Source: an uncultured Pseudoteredinibacter sp. (GTDB lineage: Bacteria; Pseudomonadota; Gammaproteobacteria; Pseudomonadales; Cellvibrionaceae). From it: a DNA stretch of 64,000 bases. How positions within the stretch are numbered: the first letter of the stretch is position 1; each line of letters opens with the position of its first letter. Both the position numbers and the translations under genes were made by a program. The notes beneath the pieces are model-generated. The model was not told the origin of the DNA and did not search any database. It worked only from the letters and a program-made list of their open reading frames with translations. Below, in pieces: positions 8,660 to 18,440 of this stretch. The stretch spans positions 1 to 64,000 of the forward strand of contig NZ_CANMYE010000013.1 in NCBI RefSeq assembly GCF_947502065.1. The letters run 5' to 3'.

Positions 8660-9817
8660 TTATTTATCTATATCTGCAATGTCCCACTTTTGAGTGGCTG
8701 TATTCCAGTTTAGATCAACTCTATATGTCTTTCCGTTCACCTTCACTTGCTGTAAGGTGATATTGCGACTTCCTGTCACAGTGGCCTCCCCCAAGATCTG
8801 TATAGAGTTGGGGTCAGTTAAAAAAGCTTGATCAAAAGCTTGGACTGTGAACGTGGAGCTCGTTCTTGTCGCTGCCGTAGTGCTGTTTTTGCTATGAACT
8901 CTAACTTCAATTCTATGTTGCCCCGGGGATAGATTTCCCCAATTTACGGCCATCGAAAATCCTGATTTGTCAGAGTCTGGGACACCAGGGTATTGTTTTG
9001 CTACGTCTGGGCGGCTGCCTCCATAAGGGAGAGTTGTGATAAGTTGCTCATCGATGAATAGTTCTACCTTTCGAATGCCGTCAGGGCTAATTGCCCACCC
9101 TCGAATATTGCTAACACCGCTCACAGATGCTAAGCCTGTAGGCTCTTCCAATACCGTTTTGGAGTGGCTGCTTGTCGGTGGCGGAGTGCCGTTGTCGACA
9201 GTGCTTGGGGCGTATATGGTGCGAGCTCCTGCGAGGTCGTCTTCGCTAAGCGTGAAGCGATCGCTTGTGTACGGCCTCATAATCGCAGCTGCGGAGTTTT
9301 CGTGGTCTAAACCGATTAGGTGGCCAAATTCATGCAGGGCCACCCTCTTGAAGTCTATAGCCGTTTTTCTATTGCCGTCGTAAATTGCCCATGTGCGATT
9401 GCTGTTGAATACAATATCTGACTCTTGATAAGTCGAGTTAAGACTTGTCGAAAAGTTTATTGCTATTACGTCTTGGCCAAAGTCTTCCCCGCAGGCGTTT
9501 ATGTGAAAGCCACCCGCATTTTTACCTCCGTCTGCTGGGAAGCTGTCTGTCATGCCTGCGCATGGGTGGTAGTCGTTGTTTGTAAATGTAATATTCAAAT
9601 TTTCGACTGAGCTACCCCACTCTGTTGCAGCTTGGCGCATTGCTTTGCTCCAGAGATGTGTGCTGGGATTTGGTTCAGGGAATGAGGTGTCAAAAGTGAC
9701 TTTTCCGTTTTCCCACTTAGGGCCTAGCAACGTGAAGGCCAAACTTTGGGGGCTAGGAAAATAGATTGCAAGAAGAGCGAAAGCCAAACAAAGAATTCTC
9801 ATTGGTCTGTGTTCCAT
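8660..9817 (-). CDS. Secreted matrixin-family zinc metalloprotease
   Basis: This 385-residue paralogue has a signal peptide (a second possible start at 9802 gives the same signal core), the full zinc site HEFGHLIGLDH (His162, Glu163, His166, His172) and the Met-turn AIMRPY. The C-terminal domain repeats NIRGWAISPDG, PYGGSRPDV and QKWDIAD. A Pro/Thr-rich linker near residues 205-220 joins the halves. It is closest to the neighbour at 9994-11121, suggesting a recent tandem duplication. Substrate is unknown. Confidence 0.88.
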   Translation of the reverse strand: MEHRPMRILCLAFALLAIYFPSPQSLAFTLLGPKWENGKVTFDTSFPEPNPSTHLWSKAMRQAATEWGSSVENLNITFTNNDYHPCAGMTDSFPADGGKNAGGFHINACGEDFGQDVIAINFSTSLNSTYQESDIVFNSNRTWAIYDGNRKTAIDFKRVALHEFGHLIGLDHENSAAAIMRPYTSDRFTLSEDDLAGARTIYAPSTVDNGTPPPTSSHSKTVLEEPTGLASVSGVSNIRGWAISPDGIRKVELFIDEQLITTLPYGGSRPDVAKQYPGVPDSDKSGFSMAVNWGNLSPGQHRIEVRVHSKNSTTAATRTSSTFTVQAFDQAFLTDPNSIQILGEATVTGSRNITLQQVKVNGKTYRVDLNWNTATQKWDIADIDK

Positions 9818-9924
9818 AAATAAAATAGTGAGTTCCTTCTCAGGCAGAGAGTGGAGTCTGCGGTCTTTTTGATGATTCTATAATAAGCTTGCAATAAGTG
9901 GCCAGCAAATAAGCGACTTTATGT

Positions 9925-9955
9925 AAGAATACGCCTGCTATGCAGGCGCATTCTT
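9925..9955 (-). terminator. Hairpin after a matrixin gene
   Basis: An inverted repeat of about 14 pairs with one mismatch (core CGCCTGC-TAT-GCAGGCG, flanked by AGAAT/ATTCT) lies 39 bases beyond the stop of the gene ending at 9994. On the minus strand TTACAT follows, a short T stretch, so it is a plausible though weak terminator. Confidence 0.5.
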
Positions 9956-9993
9956 TGTACGGTTTATAGCTGTTAGCTATCTAGCTTTGAGAG

Positions 9994-11121
9994 CTAATCG
10001 ATCTCCCGAATATCCCACTTTTGAGAAGCGGTGTTCCAGCTGAGAATAACGCGATATTCCTCGTTGTTTACTCTAACTCTATCAAGAGTTATGGTTCTTG
10101 GGTCCGTAATCGTTACTCCGCTTAAAATCTCAACACTATTTGGATCGCTTACAAATGCTGTATTAAAGGCCTGAACTGTAAAGTTGGTGCGTTCAGAGTG
10201 TACACTGCCGGCGTTGTCATACACCTTAATCTCCATGGTGTGTTCGCCAGGGTCTAGGATCCCCCAGTTAAATATCATTGAAAAGCCTGACCTGTCCGCG
10301 TTTTGATAATTGGGGAAGGATTGCCCTACGTCGGATCGGTCACCTCCATACGGGATGTCGGCGGCAAATTTATCATCAATGAACAAGGCTACTCTTTGAA
10401 TCGCGTTTAAGCCAATTGCCCACCCGCGAATATTAGTAATCCCGCTGGCGGTCTGCGAGGGGGAGGGTTCTTCGATGCTTGCTCTAATTGTTGGGGGGGA
10501 GCTGCTACCGCCACCCCCTGTGGCTGGGGAATATATATCCCTGGCTCCATTCAGGTCATCCGCGGTTGGGTTGAATATACTTCCTATAAACGGAGCCATA
10601 ATGGCGGAATTACTTTCTTCGTGATCAAGGCCGATTAAGTGTCCGAACTCGTGCACTGCTACACGACGAAAATCTAAGGCTGACTGAGGGGTGCCGTCGT
10701 AGACGCTCCAAACCTCGCTGCTGTTAAAAATGATGTCTGACTCGGTATAAAATGAACCAAAGTTAAAGGAATAAGTAACCGCAATAACATCCTCGCCAAA
10801 GTCTTGGTTACAGGCACGATGATAAAAGCCGCTGGCGTTTTGGTTGCCGTCTTCTGGGAATTCATCCACATAGCCAGAGCAGGCGTGAAAGCCGTTATTT
10901 GTAAAGGTAATGTTTAGGCCTTCCACTTGGTCGCCCCATTTGCTTGCGGCTTGCCGCATCGCACTGCTCCAATTATGGCCCGCAGGGGTAGAGCCAGGGA
11001 AAGACGTGTCGTAGGTTACATTGCCATCTTCCCAAGAAGGGCCGAGTAGTTTAAATGCATTGCTTGCGCCACTAAAGGCAATGCATGTGGCCGCAAGGGG
11101 CAAAAGACACTGTTTGAGCAT
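9994..11121 (-). CDS. Secreted matrixin-family zinc metalloprotease
   Basis: The 375-residue protein has a signal peptide cleaved near SNA (residue 22), the zinc site HEFGHLIGLDH (His157, Glu158, His161, His167) and the Met-turn AIMAPF. A Gly/Ser linker (GGGGSSSPP) separates the catalytic part from the C-terminal NIRGWAIGL/QKWDI domain shared by all four cluster members. Conserved cysteine pairs in the catalytic part (HACSGY, HRACNQ) suggest a disulfide, consistent with an exported enzyme. Confidence 0.88.
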   Translation of the reverse strand: MLKQCLLPLAATCIAFSGASNAFKLLGPSWEDGNVTYDTSFPGSTPAGHNWSSAMRQAASKWGDQVEGLNITFTNNGFHACSGYVDEFPEDGNQNASGFYHRACNQDFGEDVIAVTYSFNFGSFYTESDIIFNSSEVWSVYDGTPQSALDFRRVAVHEFGHLIGLDHEESNSAIMAPFIGSIFNPTADDLNGARDIYSPATGGGGSSSPPTIRASIEEPSPSQTASGITNIRGWAIGLNAIQRVALFIDDKFAADIPYGGDRSDVGQSFPNYQNADRSGFSMIFNWGILDPGEHTMEIKVYDNAGSVHSERTNFTVQAFNTAFVSDPNSVEILSGVTITDPRTITLDRVRVNNEEYRVILSWNTASQKWDIREID

Positions 11122-11332
11122 ATTACGAATCCATCAACATAGATTAAAACCTCGGGTTTTGAGTCGAGGTTCATGAATTAATTCCACTACTATATAATGA
11201 TATCGTCGCTTTTTGCCAATGCTTGACCGTGCAGCGGGTAGTTCGGCCGTTAGGCTAAAGCTGATGAATTGGGCGGCTTGTACTATTATTAGCCAAGGTC
11301 TTGAGAAATAAGACAAATCTGCAATAAAGGGC

Positions 11333-11361
11333 TTGACGCTGCTACACCACCTCCCTATAAT
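11333..11361 (+). promoter_or_regulatory. Sigma-70 promoter of the initiator tRNA-rimP operon
   Basis: TTGACG (11333-11338) and a perfect TATAAT (11356-11361) are separated by 17 bases. A GC-rich stretch (TCGCGGCC) follows the -10, the discriminator type seen at stable-RNA promoters under stringent (ppGpp/DksA) control. Transcription should begin near 11368, 35 bases before the tRNA. Confidence 0.88.
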
Positions 11362-11402
11362 TCGCGGCCTTGGTTGAGGGCAAGCCCAATAAACCATGTT
11401 GA

Positions 11403-11479
<77 letters not shown>

Positions 11480-11526
11480 AATTCAGCGCGTGGCATTACT
11501 TAATTTGGTAGTGCGGACGCCTTCGA

Positions 11527-11550
11527 GAGGCCCCTTATTAGGGGCTTTTT
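11527..11550 (+). terminator. Terminator/attenuator between tRNA-fMet and rimP
   Basis: GCCCC-TTATTA-GGGGC followed by TTTTT forms a short intrinsic terminator about 50 bases after the tRNA. It is likely partly read through, letting the strong tRNA promoter also feed rimP and the genes behind it. Confidence 0.7.
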
Positions 11551-11653
11551 CGTATCTGAGCGTTGGCGATTGAAGCGCCAAATGTAGGAAATGGGCTATA
11601 GGCCCATTTTTTGTAGCTGTCTATTGGCGGTGTTGACCGTCGGGAAAAGTTTT

Positions 11654-12106
11654 ATGGCATCTAAACAGCAATTGGAGGAGCTACTGCGGCCAGTGGTAGA
11701 ATCCCTCGCTTGTGAGCTTTGGGGCTTAGAGTATTTGTCACAGGGGCGTCACACAACCTTACGACTCTATATCGAGTCTCCGGATGGTATAGGTGTAGAA
11801 CACTGTGAGCAGGTAAGCCGCCAGGTGAGTGCGGTAATGGATGTAGAAGATCCTATTACAGGAGAGTACACCCTTGAAGTGTCATCCCCTGGACTTGATC
11901 GTCCTTTATATACGCTGGAGCAGTTTCAGCAGTATGTCGGTGAGAAAGTAAGTATTAAGTTGCGCCAAGCATTTGAAGGGCGCCGAAAATTTCAAGGCCA
12001 GCTAAATGGCGTTGAAGGTGATGAAATTCTAGTGGTAGTAGATAACGATGAGTATGTACTGCCGATCGAGTGGATAGAAAAAGCCAATGTCGAGCCAAGT
12101 TTTTAA
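11654..12106 (+). CDS. rimP: Ribosome maturation factor RimP
   Basis: RimP assists assembly of the 30S subunit. I chose the ATG at 11654 (150 aa, the usual family length); an in-frame upstream ATG at 11591 would add a non-homologous extension inside the leader. The diagnostic motif VEDPITGEYTLEVSSPGLDRPL is present in pieces (EDPITGEY, LEVSSPGLDRPL), with a C-terminal SH3-like half. It is first in the rimP-nusA-infB-rbfA-truB-rpsO-pnp order conserved across gammaproteobacteria. Confidence 0.96.
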   Translation: MASKQQLEELLRPVVESLACELWGLEYLSQGRHTTLRLYIESPDGIGVEHCEQVSRQVSAVMDVEDPITGEYTLEVSSPGLDRPLYTLEQFQQYVGEKVSIKLRQAFEGRRKFQGQLNGVEGDEILVVVDNDEYVLPIEWIEKANVEPSF

Positions 12107-12161
12107 TGGTTTCGATTTTAATTAATGCGATTGCAATTAAGTGGTGGATTAAGAGGCACTT

Positions 12162-13655
12162 ATGAGTAAAGAAATTTTATTGGTAGCTGATGCGGTTTCC
12201 AATGAGAAAGGCGTAGACAGGGAAATTATTTTCGAAGCTATTGAGTTAGCTTTGGCGACTGCGGCTAAAAAACGATATGACGAAGAGTCAGACATTTATG
12301 TGGTGATTGATCGCCGCAACGGCGACTATGAAACTTTCCGTCGTTGGGAAGTTGTGGACGATGATACTTTAGCAATCTTGGGGACACAGTTCACCACAGA
12401 AGAAGCTGCTGAAGCTAATCCAAATTTAAAAATCGGCGATGTTCACGAAGAACAAATAGAGAATGTCGATTTCGGTCGTATCGCAGCCCAAACGGCTAAG
12501 CAGGTCATCGTACAAAAAGTTCGCGAAGCTGAGCGTGCGCAGATCGTTGATGAATATCGCGATAAAGTCGGTGAGCTAATCAGCGGTACTGTTAAAAAGG
12601 TAACCCGCGATAATATTATTGTCGACCTTGGAAATAATGCTGAAGGTTTGTTGGCTCGCGATCAATTGGTTGGCCGTGAAGTCTTCCGGATGGGTGATCG
12701 AGTTAGAGCGTTCTTGGCTGATGTTCGCCCCGAGGCTCGGGGTCCGCAGTTGTACTTGAGCCGCTCGGCGCCAGGTATGTTGGTCGAACTATTCAAAATT
12801 GAAGTGCCAGAGATTTCTGAAGAAGTCATTGAGCTTAAGGGTGCCGCTCGCGATCCCGGATCTCGTGCGAAAATTGCAGTTTCTACTAATGATGGTCGTA
12901 TCGACCCAGTAGGAGCTTGTGTGGGTATGCGCGGCTCACGAGTTCAGGCCGTTTCCAACGAGCTTGGGAACGAGCGTATTGATATCGTGCTTTGGGACGA
13001 CAACCCTGCTCAGTTTGTTATTAATGCAATGGCCCCCGCTGAGATTGAATCCATTGTGGTTGATGAAGATTCTTCATCGATGGATGTTGCGGTTGAGGAC
13101 GATAATTTAGCCCAAGCAATTGGTCGCGCAGGGCAAAATGTTCGCCTAGCTTCTGAGCTTACCGGCTGGGAAATCAACGTGATGAGCGTTGCTGAGTGGG
13201 AAGAAAAGCAGCAAGCCGAAAGCGGCAACTACATGGAGCTCTTTATGGAAGCTCTGGATGTAGATGAAGATGTCGCGGGTGTTCTTGTTGAAGAGGGCTT
13301 TACTTCTCTTGAGGAGGTGGCGTATGTACCTCTTGAGGAGATGCTAAACATCGAAGGCTTTGATGAGGATATTGCTGAAGAGTTACGTGCCCGTGCAAAA
13401 GATGCGCTACTGACTCAAGCTTTGGCCACTGAAGAGGCTATAGAAAGCACCCAGCCTGCTGAAGACCTTTTAACTATGGAAGGCATGGATAAAGCGCTGG
13501 CGGTGCAACTTGCCAGCCGTGGTATTCCAACTATGGAAGATTTGGCAGAGCAGTCCGTCGATGAGCTAATGGAAATCGATGGAATGGATGAAGAGCGTGC
13601 CGCGGCCTTAATTTTGAAAGCGCGTGAGCCCTGGTTTGCGGAAGACGCGGAATAA
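12162..13655 (+). CDS. nusA: Transcription termination/antitermination factor NusA
   Basis: NusA binds RNA polymerase and nascent RNA and modulates pausing, termination and antitermination. The 497-residue product shows the N-terminal polymerase-binding domain, an S1 domain ([21 protein letters not shown], about 135-200), two KH domains ([26 protein letters not shown]) and two acidic C-terminal helix-hairpin-helix repeats typical of gammaproteobacteria. Length matches the family. It follows rimP in the operon. Confidence 0.97.
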   Translation: MSKEILLVADAVSNEKGVDREIIFEAIELALATAAKKRYDEESDIYVVIDRRNGDYETFRRWEVVDDDTLAILGTQFTTEEAAEANPNLKIGDVHEEQIENVDFGRIAAQTAKQVIVQKVREAERAQIVDEYRDKVGELISGTVKKVTRDNIIVDLGNNAEGLLARDQLVGREVFRMGDRVRAFLADVRPEARGPQLYLSRSAPGMLVELFKIEVPEISEEVIELKGAARDPGSRAKIAVSTNDGRIDPVGACVGMRGSRVQAVSNELGNERIDIVLWDDNPAQFVINAMAPAEIESIVVDEDSSSMDVAVEDDNLAQAIGRAGQNVRLASELTGWEINVMSVAEWEEKQQAESGNYMELFMEALDVDEDVAGVLVEEGFTSLEEVAYVPLEEMLNIEGFDEDIAEELRARAKDALLTQALATEEAIESTQPAEDLLTMEGMDKALAVQLASRGIPTMEDLAEQSVDELMEIDGMDEERAAALILKAREPWFAEDAE

Positions 13656-13676
13656 TTGATTAACTGAGGAAAGATA

Positions 13677-16364
13677 ATGGCTGAAGTAACAGTAAGCGAA
13701 CTTGCCAAATCCGTAGGTGCCTCAGTTGAGAGGCTCCTCTCTCAAATGAAAGATGCTGGTTTGCAACAGACGTCTGCGGAACAGACCGTAACTGATGAAG
13801 AAAAACAAACGCTTTTGGCTTTTCTGAAAAGTAGCCACGGTGATACCGACGAAGCTCCTAAAAAAATTACTCTCAAGCGTAAAACTACAACGACCTTGAA
13901 GACAGGCAGTGGCTCGGCACGCAAAACCGTAAATGTAGAAGTTCGTAAAAAGCGTACTTATGTTAAGCGTGACCCGCTGGACGAGCAATCAGAAGTGGCG
14001 GCTCCGGTGGAGGAGTCAGCTGTTGAGCCTGCCCTTGAAGCTGAGCCTGCCCCGGTAGTTGAGGCGGTAGTGGAAGAGCCGGTAGTCGAGCCAGTTGCTG
14101 AAGCACAAGCCCCTGAGGCTGAAGAGGCGCCTAAACAAGAAGAGTCGGCGTCTAGCTTTGTCGATGAAGCTGAGCAAAAGCGTCTTGCTGCCATTGAGGC
14201 TCGCCGTCAAGCTGAAGAAGAAGCTAAGCGCAGTAAGCAAGAGGCTGCTGAGAAGAAAAAGCAAGAGAGCGACAAGAAGCCTGAATCTTCTGCGGCAGAT
14301 CCGGCTGCTATCGAAGCTGCTGCGAGTAAGCAAGAAGAGGAAAAAGGCAAGCATGGGCAAGCTCCTAAGAAGCGTGCTAAGCACGAAGAAGAGCTGGAAG
14401 AGGTCGAAAAGCCCAAAAAGGTTGTTAAGAAACCTTCTGGCACTAAGAAGGCGCCAAAAGTTGACCTTTCTGTTTTAGATGACGAGATCGAACCTGTCCT
14501 TAAGGAGAACCCTCGTCGCAGCAAGCCAGCCAGATCAGCAAAGCCGGCTAAGCGCGCCGCTATCAAACTGGCGGGTAACAAACACGGCTTTAAAAGGCCG
14601 ACAGGAAAAATTGTGCACGAAGTAGAAATTGGCGAGAACATTGTTGTTTCCGAGCTCGCTCAGCAAATGAAGGTGAAAGGTGCCGAAGTTGTTAAAGCGC
14701 TAATGAAAATGGGCGTGATGGCAACCTTGAATCAAGCTATTGATGGCGAAACGGCAACATTGCTCGTTGAAGAAATGGGCCATAAGGTTGTTGAGAAAGT
14801 AGACAATACTTTGGAGTCTCAGCTCGAGCAGAGCCTAGCTACTGAAGGCGGCGAGAAGGCACCGCGCTCTCCTGTTGTTACGGTAATGGGGCACGTTGAT
14901 CACGGTAAAACTTCTTTGCTGGATTATATTCGTAAAACTAAGGTTACTTCTGGCGAAGCCGGCGGCATTACTCAGCACATTGGAGCTTATCGTGTTCCGA
15001 CCAGTCATGGTGAAATTGCCTTCCTGGATACTCCAGGTCACGCAGCCTTTACGGCAATGCGAGCTCGTGGTGCGCAGTGTACCGATGTGGTGATCTTGGT
15101 AGTAGCTGCTGATGATGGCGTTATGCCACAAACTGAAGAGGCAATTCAGCATGCTCGTGCTGCTGGAGTGCCATTAGTTGTAGCCATCAACAAGATTGAT
15201 AAAGAAACGGCTGACCCTGATCGTGTTAAAAACGAGTTGGTTGCCAAAGAAGTTGTACCAGAAGATTGGGGTGGCGATACGCAGTTTATCGCTGTTTCTG
15301 CCCATACTGGTCAAGGCATCGATGAACTGCTAGAAGCGGTTTCTCTACAAGCAGAATTGCTAGAGCTAGAAGCGCCAATTAATGTTCCTGCTCGCGGTGT
15401 TGTTGTTGAATCCCGTATGGAAAAAGGTCGCGGTGTTGTAGCTACCTTATTAGTGCAAGGCGGTGGCTTAAAGCGTGGTGACGTTATCTTAGCTGGCCAA
15501 AGCTATGGTCGCGTTCGCGCGATGGTTAATGAGCACGGCAAACAAGTTAAAGAAGCCGGTCCGTCTACACCAGTAGAGATTTTGGGCTTGGATAGCGCGC
15601 CGAATGCAGGTGATGAGTTCGCGGTATTGGCTGATGAGCGCCAAGCTCGTGAGCTAGCTACTCAGCGTGCGGACAATGCACAGCAAGAGCGCCAGCAGCG
15701 TCAACAGGCAGCTAAGCTTGAGAACATGTTTGCGAATATGGGCAGTGCCGATAAGAAGGTTCTACCTGTTGTATTGAAGACTGATGTACGTGGTTCTCTT
15801 GAAGCTATTGCTGCAGCGCTTGCCGATATTGGTAATGAGGAAGTGGAAGTTAATGTAGTGTCCTCGGGCGTTGGTGGTATCACCGAAAACGACGTTAACT
15901 TAGCTTTGACGACGGGCGCAATTGTTATTGGCTTTAATGTTCGTGCAGCAGCGGCTACTCGTAGCTTAGCAGAAGCAGAGTCTATCGAAATTCGCTACTA
16001 CAGCATTATTTATCAGTTAATTGATGAAGTGAAAGGCGCTCTTTCTGGCATGTTGGAACCGGAACGCGTTGAAGAAATTGTTGGTATTGCCGATGTTCGT
16101 GAAGTTTTCCGTTCTCCGAAGTTTGGTCAGGTTGCCGGTTGTATGGTTACCGAAGGCACGGTATATCGCAGCAAGCCAATTCGCGTATTGCGTGATAACG
16201 TAGTTATCTTTGAGGGCGAGCTAGAATCTCTACGCCGCTTTAAAGACGATGTGCAGGATGTGCGTAATGGCATGGAATGTGGTATCGGCGTTAAAGATTA
16301 CGACGTTAAAGTTGGTGATCAGATCGAAGTTTATGATGTGAAAGAGGTAGCGCGCGAGCTGTAA
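13677..16364 (+). CDS. infB: Translation initiation factor IF-2
   Basis: IF-2 is the GTPase that places fMet-tRNA on the 30S subunit. The 895-residue protein has the short N-terminal IF2-N domain, a long Ala/Glu/Lys-rich flexible region (about 90-290), a second IF2-N domain, then the G domain with [25 protein letters not shown] and NKID, and the C-terminal fMet-binding domains. GAGG lies just before the ATG, 21 bases after nusA. The low-complexity region creates long antisense reading frames that are not genes. Confidence 0.97.
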   Translation: MAEVTVSELAKSVGASVERLLSQMKDAGLQQTSAEQTVTDEEKQTLLAFLKSSHGDTDEAPKKITLKRKTTTTLKTGSGSARKTVNVEVRKKRTYVKRDPLDEQSEVAAPVEESAVEPALEAEPAPVVEAVVEEPVVEPVAEAQAPEAEEAPKQEESASSFVDEAEQKRLAAIEARRQAEEEAKRSKQEAAEKKKQESDKKPESSAADPAAIEAAASKQEEEKGKHGQAPKKRAKHEEELEEVEKPKKVVKKPSGTKKAPKVDLSVLDDEIEPVLKENPRRSKPARSAKPAKRAAIKLAGNKHGFKRPTGKIVHEVEIGENIVVSELAQQMKVKGAEVVKALMKMGVMATLNQAIDGETATLLVEEMGHKVVEKVDNTLESQLEQSLATEGGEKAPRSPVVTVMGHVDHGKTSLLDYIRKTKVTSGEAGGITQHIGAYRVPTSHGEIAFLDTPGHAAFTAMRARGAQCTDVVILVVAADDGVMPQTEEAIQHARAAGVPLVVAINKIDKETADPDRVKNELVAKEVVPEDWGGDTQFIAVSAHTGQGIDELLEAVSLQAELLELEAPINVPARGVVVESRMEKGRGVVATLLVQGGGLKRGDVILAGQSYGRVRAMVNEHGKQVKEAGPSTPVEILGLDSAPNAGDEFAVLADERQARELATQRADNAQQERQQRQQAAKLENMFANMGSADKKVLPVVLKTDVRGSLEAIAAALADIGNEEVEVNVVSSGVGGITENDVNLALTTGAIVIGFNVRAAAATRSLAEAESIEIRYYSIIYQLIDEVKGALSGMLEPERVEEIVGIADVREVFRSPKFGQVAGCMVTEGTVYRSKPIRVLRDNVVIFEGELESLRRFKDDVQDVRNGMECGIGVKDYDVKVGDQIEVYDVKEVAREL

Positions 16365-16379
16365 GCTTGCGCCCCAACA

Positions 16380-16778
16380 ATGGCAAGAGAATTTAAACGT
16401 ACCGACAGGCTAGGTGATGCAATTGCACGCAGCTTAGCTCAGTTAATTCAGTTCGAAGTTCGCGACCCTCGTGTTCCTATGGTGAACGTTAATGATGTTC
16501 AGCTTAGTCGCGATCTTTCAATGGCTAAAGTTTATGTCGCTTTTGTTGGGGAAGATGACCCTAAGAAATGCGAGGAAGCTGCGGTGGCGTTAAATAATGC
16601 AGCGGGCTTTTTGCGCAGTCAATTGGCGCGCGAGCTCGATGTCCGAACAACTCCTCGTTTGCAGTTCTACTATGATGCAACGGCGCTTACTGGTAATCGT
16701 ATGAGCCGGTTGATTGATGATGCCGTAGCGAAAGACCTCGCCAACAAGGGCGATGAGCCTGAAAATACGGCAGAGTAA
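16380..16778 (+). CDS. rbfA: Ribosome-binding factor A
   Basis: RbfA is a KH-fold factor for late 30S maturation and 16S rRNA 5'-end processing. The 132-residue product shows family motifs REFKRTDRLGDAI, EVRDPRV and TTPRLQFYYD. It lies 15 bases after infB and 5 bases before truB in the same operon. Confidence 0.96.
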   Translation: MAREFKRTDRLGDAIARSLAQLIQFEVRDPRVPMVNVNDVQLSRDLSMAKVYVAFVGEDDPKKCEEAAVALNNAAGFLRSQLARELDVRTTPRLQFYYDATALTGNRMSRLIDDAVAKDLANKGDEPENTAE

Positions 16779-16783
16779 TCATC

Positions 16784-17737
16784 ATGGGTCGCAAACGATT
16801 TAAAGGGCGCGCCTTAGACGGTGTGCTAGTACTGCATAAAGATGCAGCTATGACCTCGAATGACGCTTTGCAGCAAGCAAAGCGCTTATTCTTCGCCGCC
16901 AAAGCGGGCCATACCGGTGCTTTAGATCCTTTGGCTACCGGTGTGCTGCCACTTTGCTTTGGGGAGGCCACTAAGTTTTCCCAGTACCTTTTAGATGCCG
17001 ATAAGCGTTACAAAAGCACCTTTTGTTTGGGGGTGAGTACCGAAACCGGGGATGCTGATGGCGAGGTAAGAGAGCGCCACTCAGTAAGCTCACTAAGTGA
17101 GGCCACTGTTGCTCAAGCTTTAGATAACTTTCGCGGTGATATCAAGCAGGTGCCTTCGATGTATTCGGCGCTTAAGCACAATGGCCAGCCCTTGTATAAA
17201 TTAGCTCGCCAAGGTATTACGGTGGAGCGCGAGGCACGTGATGTAACCGTGTACGAGCTAAAATTATTAGAGTTTCGCAGTGCTCAAGTGCTTGGTGAGG
17301 ACTATGCCGAGCTAGATGTAGAAGTATTCTGTTCGAAGGGGACCTATATCCGTAGCATTGCTGAGGATCTAGGTGAGTTGCTGGGCTGTGGTGCTCATGT
17401 CAGCATGTTGCACCGTATGGCGGCGGGCCCCTTTGTAGAGGCCAATGCTGTTAGTTTGCAGCAGCTTGCTGCCGAGCGAGGTGAAGGTTTGGCAGAGCAG
17501 TTGGATCATCATCTTTTGCCCACTGATGCTCCAGTAGCGCAATTGGCAAGAATTGAGTTGCCAGAAGAATCCGCTTACTACTTTAAACTGGGCAATGCAG
17601 TGATGGATGCCCAGGTCTACCGTATTGGTGATGAAGGTGATATGGTGCGAGTTTTTGACTCAGCTGAGCGCTTTTTAGGCGTTGCAGAGTTAACGGATGA
17701 CGGCCGAGTGGCGCCTAAACGCTTGTTAGCCAACTAA
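16784..17737 (+). CDS. truB: tRNA pseudouridine-55 synthase TruB
   Basis: TruB converts U55 in the T loop of tRNAs to pseudouridine. The 317-residue protein has GVLVLHKDAAMTSNDA, the catalytic block GHTGALDPLATGVLPL with its Asp, and YKSTFCLGVSTETGDADGE in segments, with a C-terminal PUA-like part. Length fits the family. Confidence 0.96.
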   Translation: MGRKRFKGRALDGVLVLHKDAAMTSNDALQQAKRLFFAAKAGHTGALDPLATGVLPLCFGEATKFSQYLLDADKRYKSTFCLGVSTETGDADGEVRERHSVSSLSEATVAQALDNFRGDIKQVPSMYSALKHNGQPLYKLARQGITVEREARDVTVYELKLLEFRSAQVLGEDYAELDVEVFCSKGTYIRSIAEDLGELLGCGAHVSMLHRMAAGPFVEANAVSLQQLAAERGEGLAEQLDHHLLPTDAPVAQLARIELPEESAYYFKLGNAVMDAQVYRIGDEGDMVRVFDSAERFLGVAELTDDGRVAPKRLLAN

Positions 17738-17910
17738 ATATTTAGGATTAGTCGCCAAAAGCGGCTAAAATACAGGATCCAACCTCGTGTTGGTCGTCCG
17801 ATAGGCCTCTTAGAGGAGCTATCGACAATATGCCCGTAAGGGCTTAGCCCCGCTGTAAATATGCACGGCTGGGCCGAATGATTTTTTGCATATTAAACGA
17901 GGATATGACT
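17738..17910 (+). promoter_or_regulatory. Structured leader before rpsO
   Basis: The 173-base gap holds several small inverted repeats: AGTCGC/GCGGCT near 17750-17766, CCAAC-CTCGT-GTTGG near 17779, TAGGCCTCTTAGAGGAGCTA near 17802, and GCCC-GTAA-GGGC near 17832. S15 represses its own mRNA through structured leaders in several bacterial groups, so this is a candidate autoregulatory site, inferred from position only. Confidence 0.35.
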
Positions 17911-18180
17911 ATGGCACTAAGTGCTCAAGAAAAAGCTGCGATTGTACAAGAACATGCGCGTGGTGAAGGTGACACTGGTTCTCCAGAGGTTCAAGTAGCC
18001 CTGTTGACTCACAACATTAACAAGTTGCAAGGTCACTTTTCTGATCACAAGCAAGATCACCACTCTCGCCGCGGTCTGATCCGCATGGTAAACCAGCGTC
18101 GTAAGTTGCTGGATTACTTGAAGGGTAAGGACTTGACTCGTTACGCTGCCCTGATCAAGAAGTTAGGTCTGCGTCGATAA
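17911..18180 (+). CDS. rpsO: 30S ribosomal protein S15
   Basis: S15 binds the central domain of 16S rRNA early in 30S assembly. Starting at the ATG at 17911 gives exactly 89 residues, the universal length, with GAGG in good position upstream; an upstream in-frame ATG is not homologous. Motifs [13 protein letters not shown] and DHHSRRGL are intact. Confidence 0.97.
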   Translation: MALSAQEKAAIVQEHARGEGDTGSPEVQVALLTHNINKLQGHFSDHKQDHHSRRGLIRMVNQRRKLLDYLKGKDLTRYAALIKKLGLRR

Positions 18181-18190
18181 GACCTTCGGA

Positions 18191-18217
18191 AGTGCCCGCT
18201 TGCGGGCACTTTTTTTT
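18191..18217 (+). terminator. Intrinsic terminator after rpsO
   Basis: AGTGCCCGC-TT-GCGGGCACT is followed by a run of seven T. As in E. coli, it lies between rpsO and pnp and probably limits readthrough into pnp. Confidence 0.88.
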
Positions 18218-18263
18218 GCGGTAGTGTTTAGCGCGAAGGACTATTAGCTTTATCCAGAATTTC

Positions 18264-18288
18264 CCAATTAGGCTTAAAGCCTAATTGG
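18264..18288 (+). promoter_or_regulatory. Perfect hairpin in the pnp leader
   Basis: An 11-bp perfect stem (CCAATTAGGCT / AGCCTAATTGG, loop TAA) lies about 150 bases before the pnp start codon. In enterobacteria the pnp leader contains a hairpin cut by RNase III and then used by PNPase for autoregulation. Position and perfect pairing suggest an equivalent element, though sequence alone cannot prove it. Confidence 0.5.
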
Positions 18289-18440
18289 TTAATCCGACGC
18301 TGTCGGCTTGGGTTGTCAGAACTTATCTGCAGAAGTTTTTACTTCTGTCTATTAAAGCTGCACCCAAAATGTATAAATCCCTCCGGCAATGGGGCCTGGG
18401 GGCAGAGAAGATATTATAGAAGATAAAAGAAGGAAACGTC

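Noticed and set aside
9036-9383. A 115-codon plus-strand frame antisense to a matrixin gene
   Set aside because: It lies wholly inside a well-supported protease gene with intact motifs and shows no recognisable protein features.
13999-14350. Repeat-like DNA in infB resembling tandem repeats
   Set aside because: It encodes the normal flexible linker of IF-2 and is not a separate repeat element or CRISPR array.
13958-14641. Several long antisense frames inside infB
   Set aside because: They are by-products of the Ala/Glu/Lys-rich low-complexity part of IF-2 and are themselves low-complexity.
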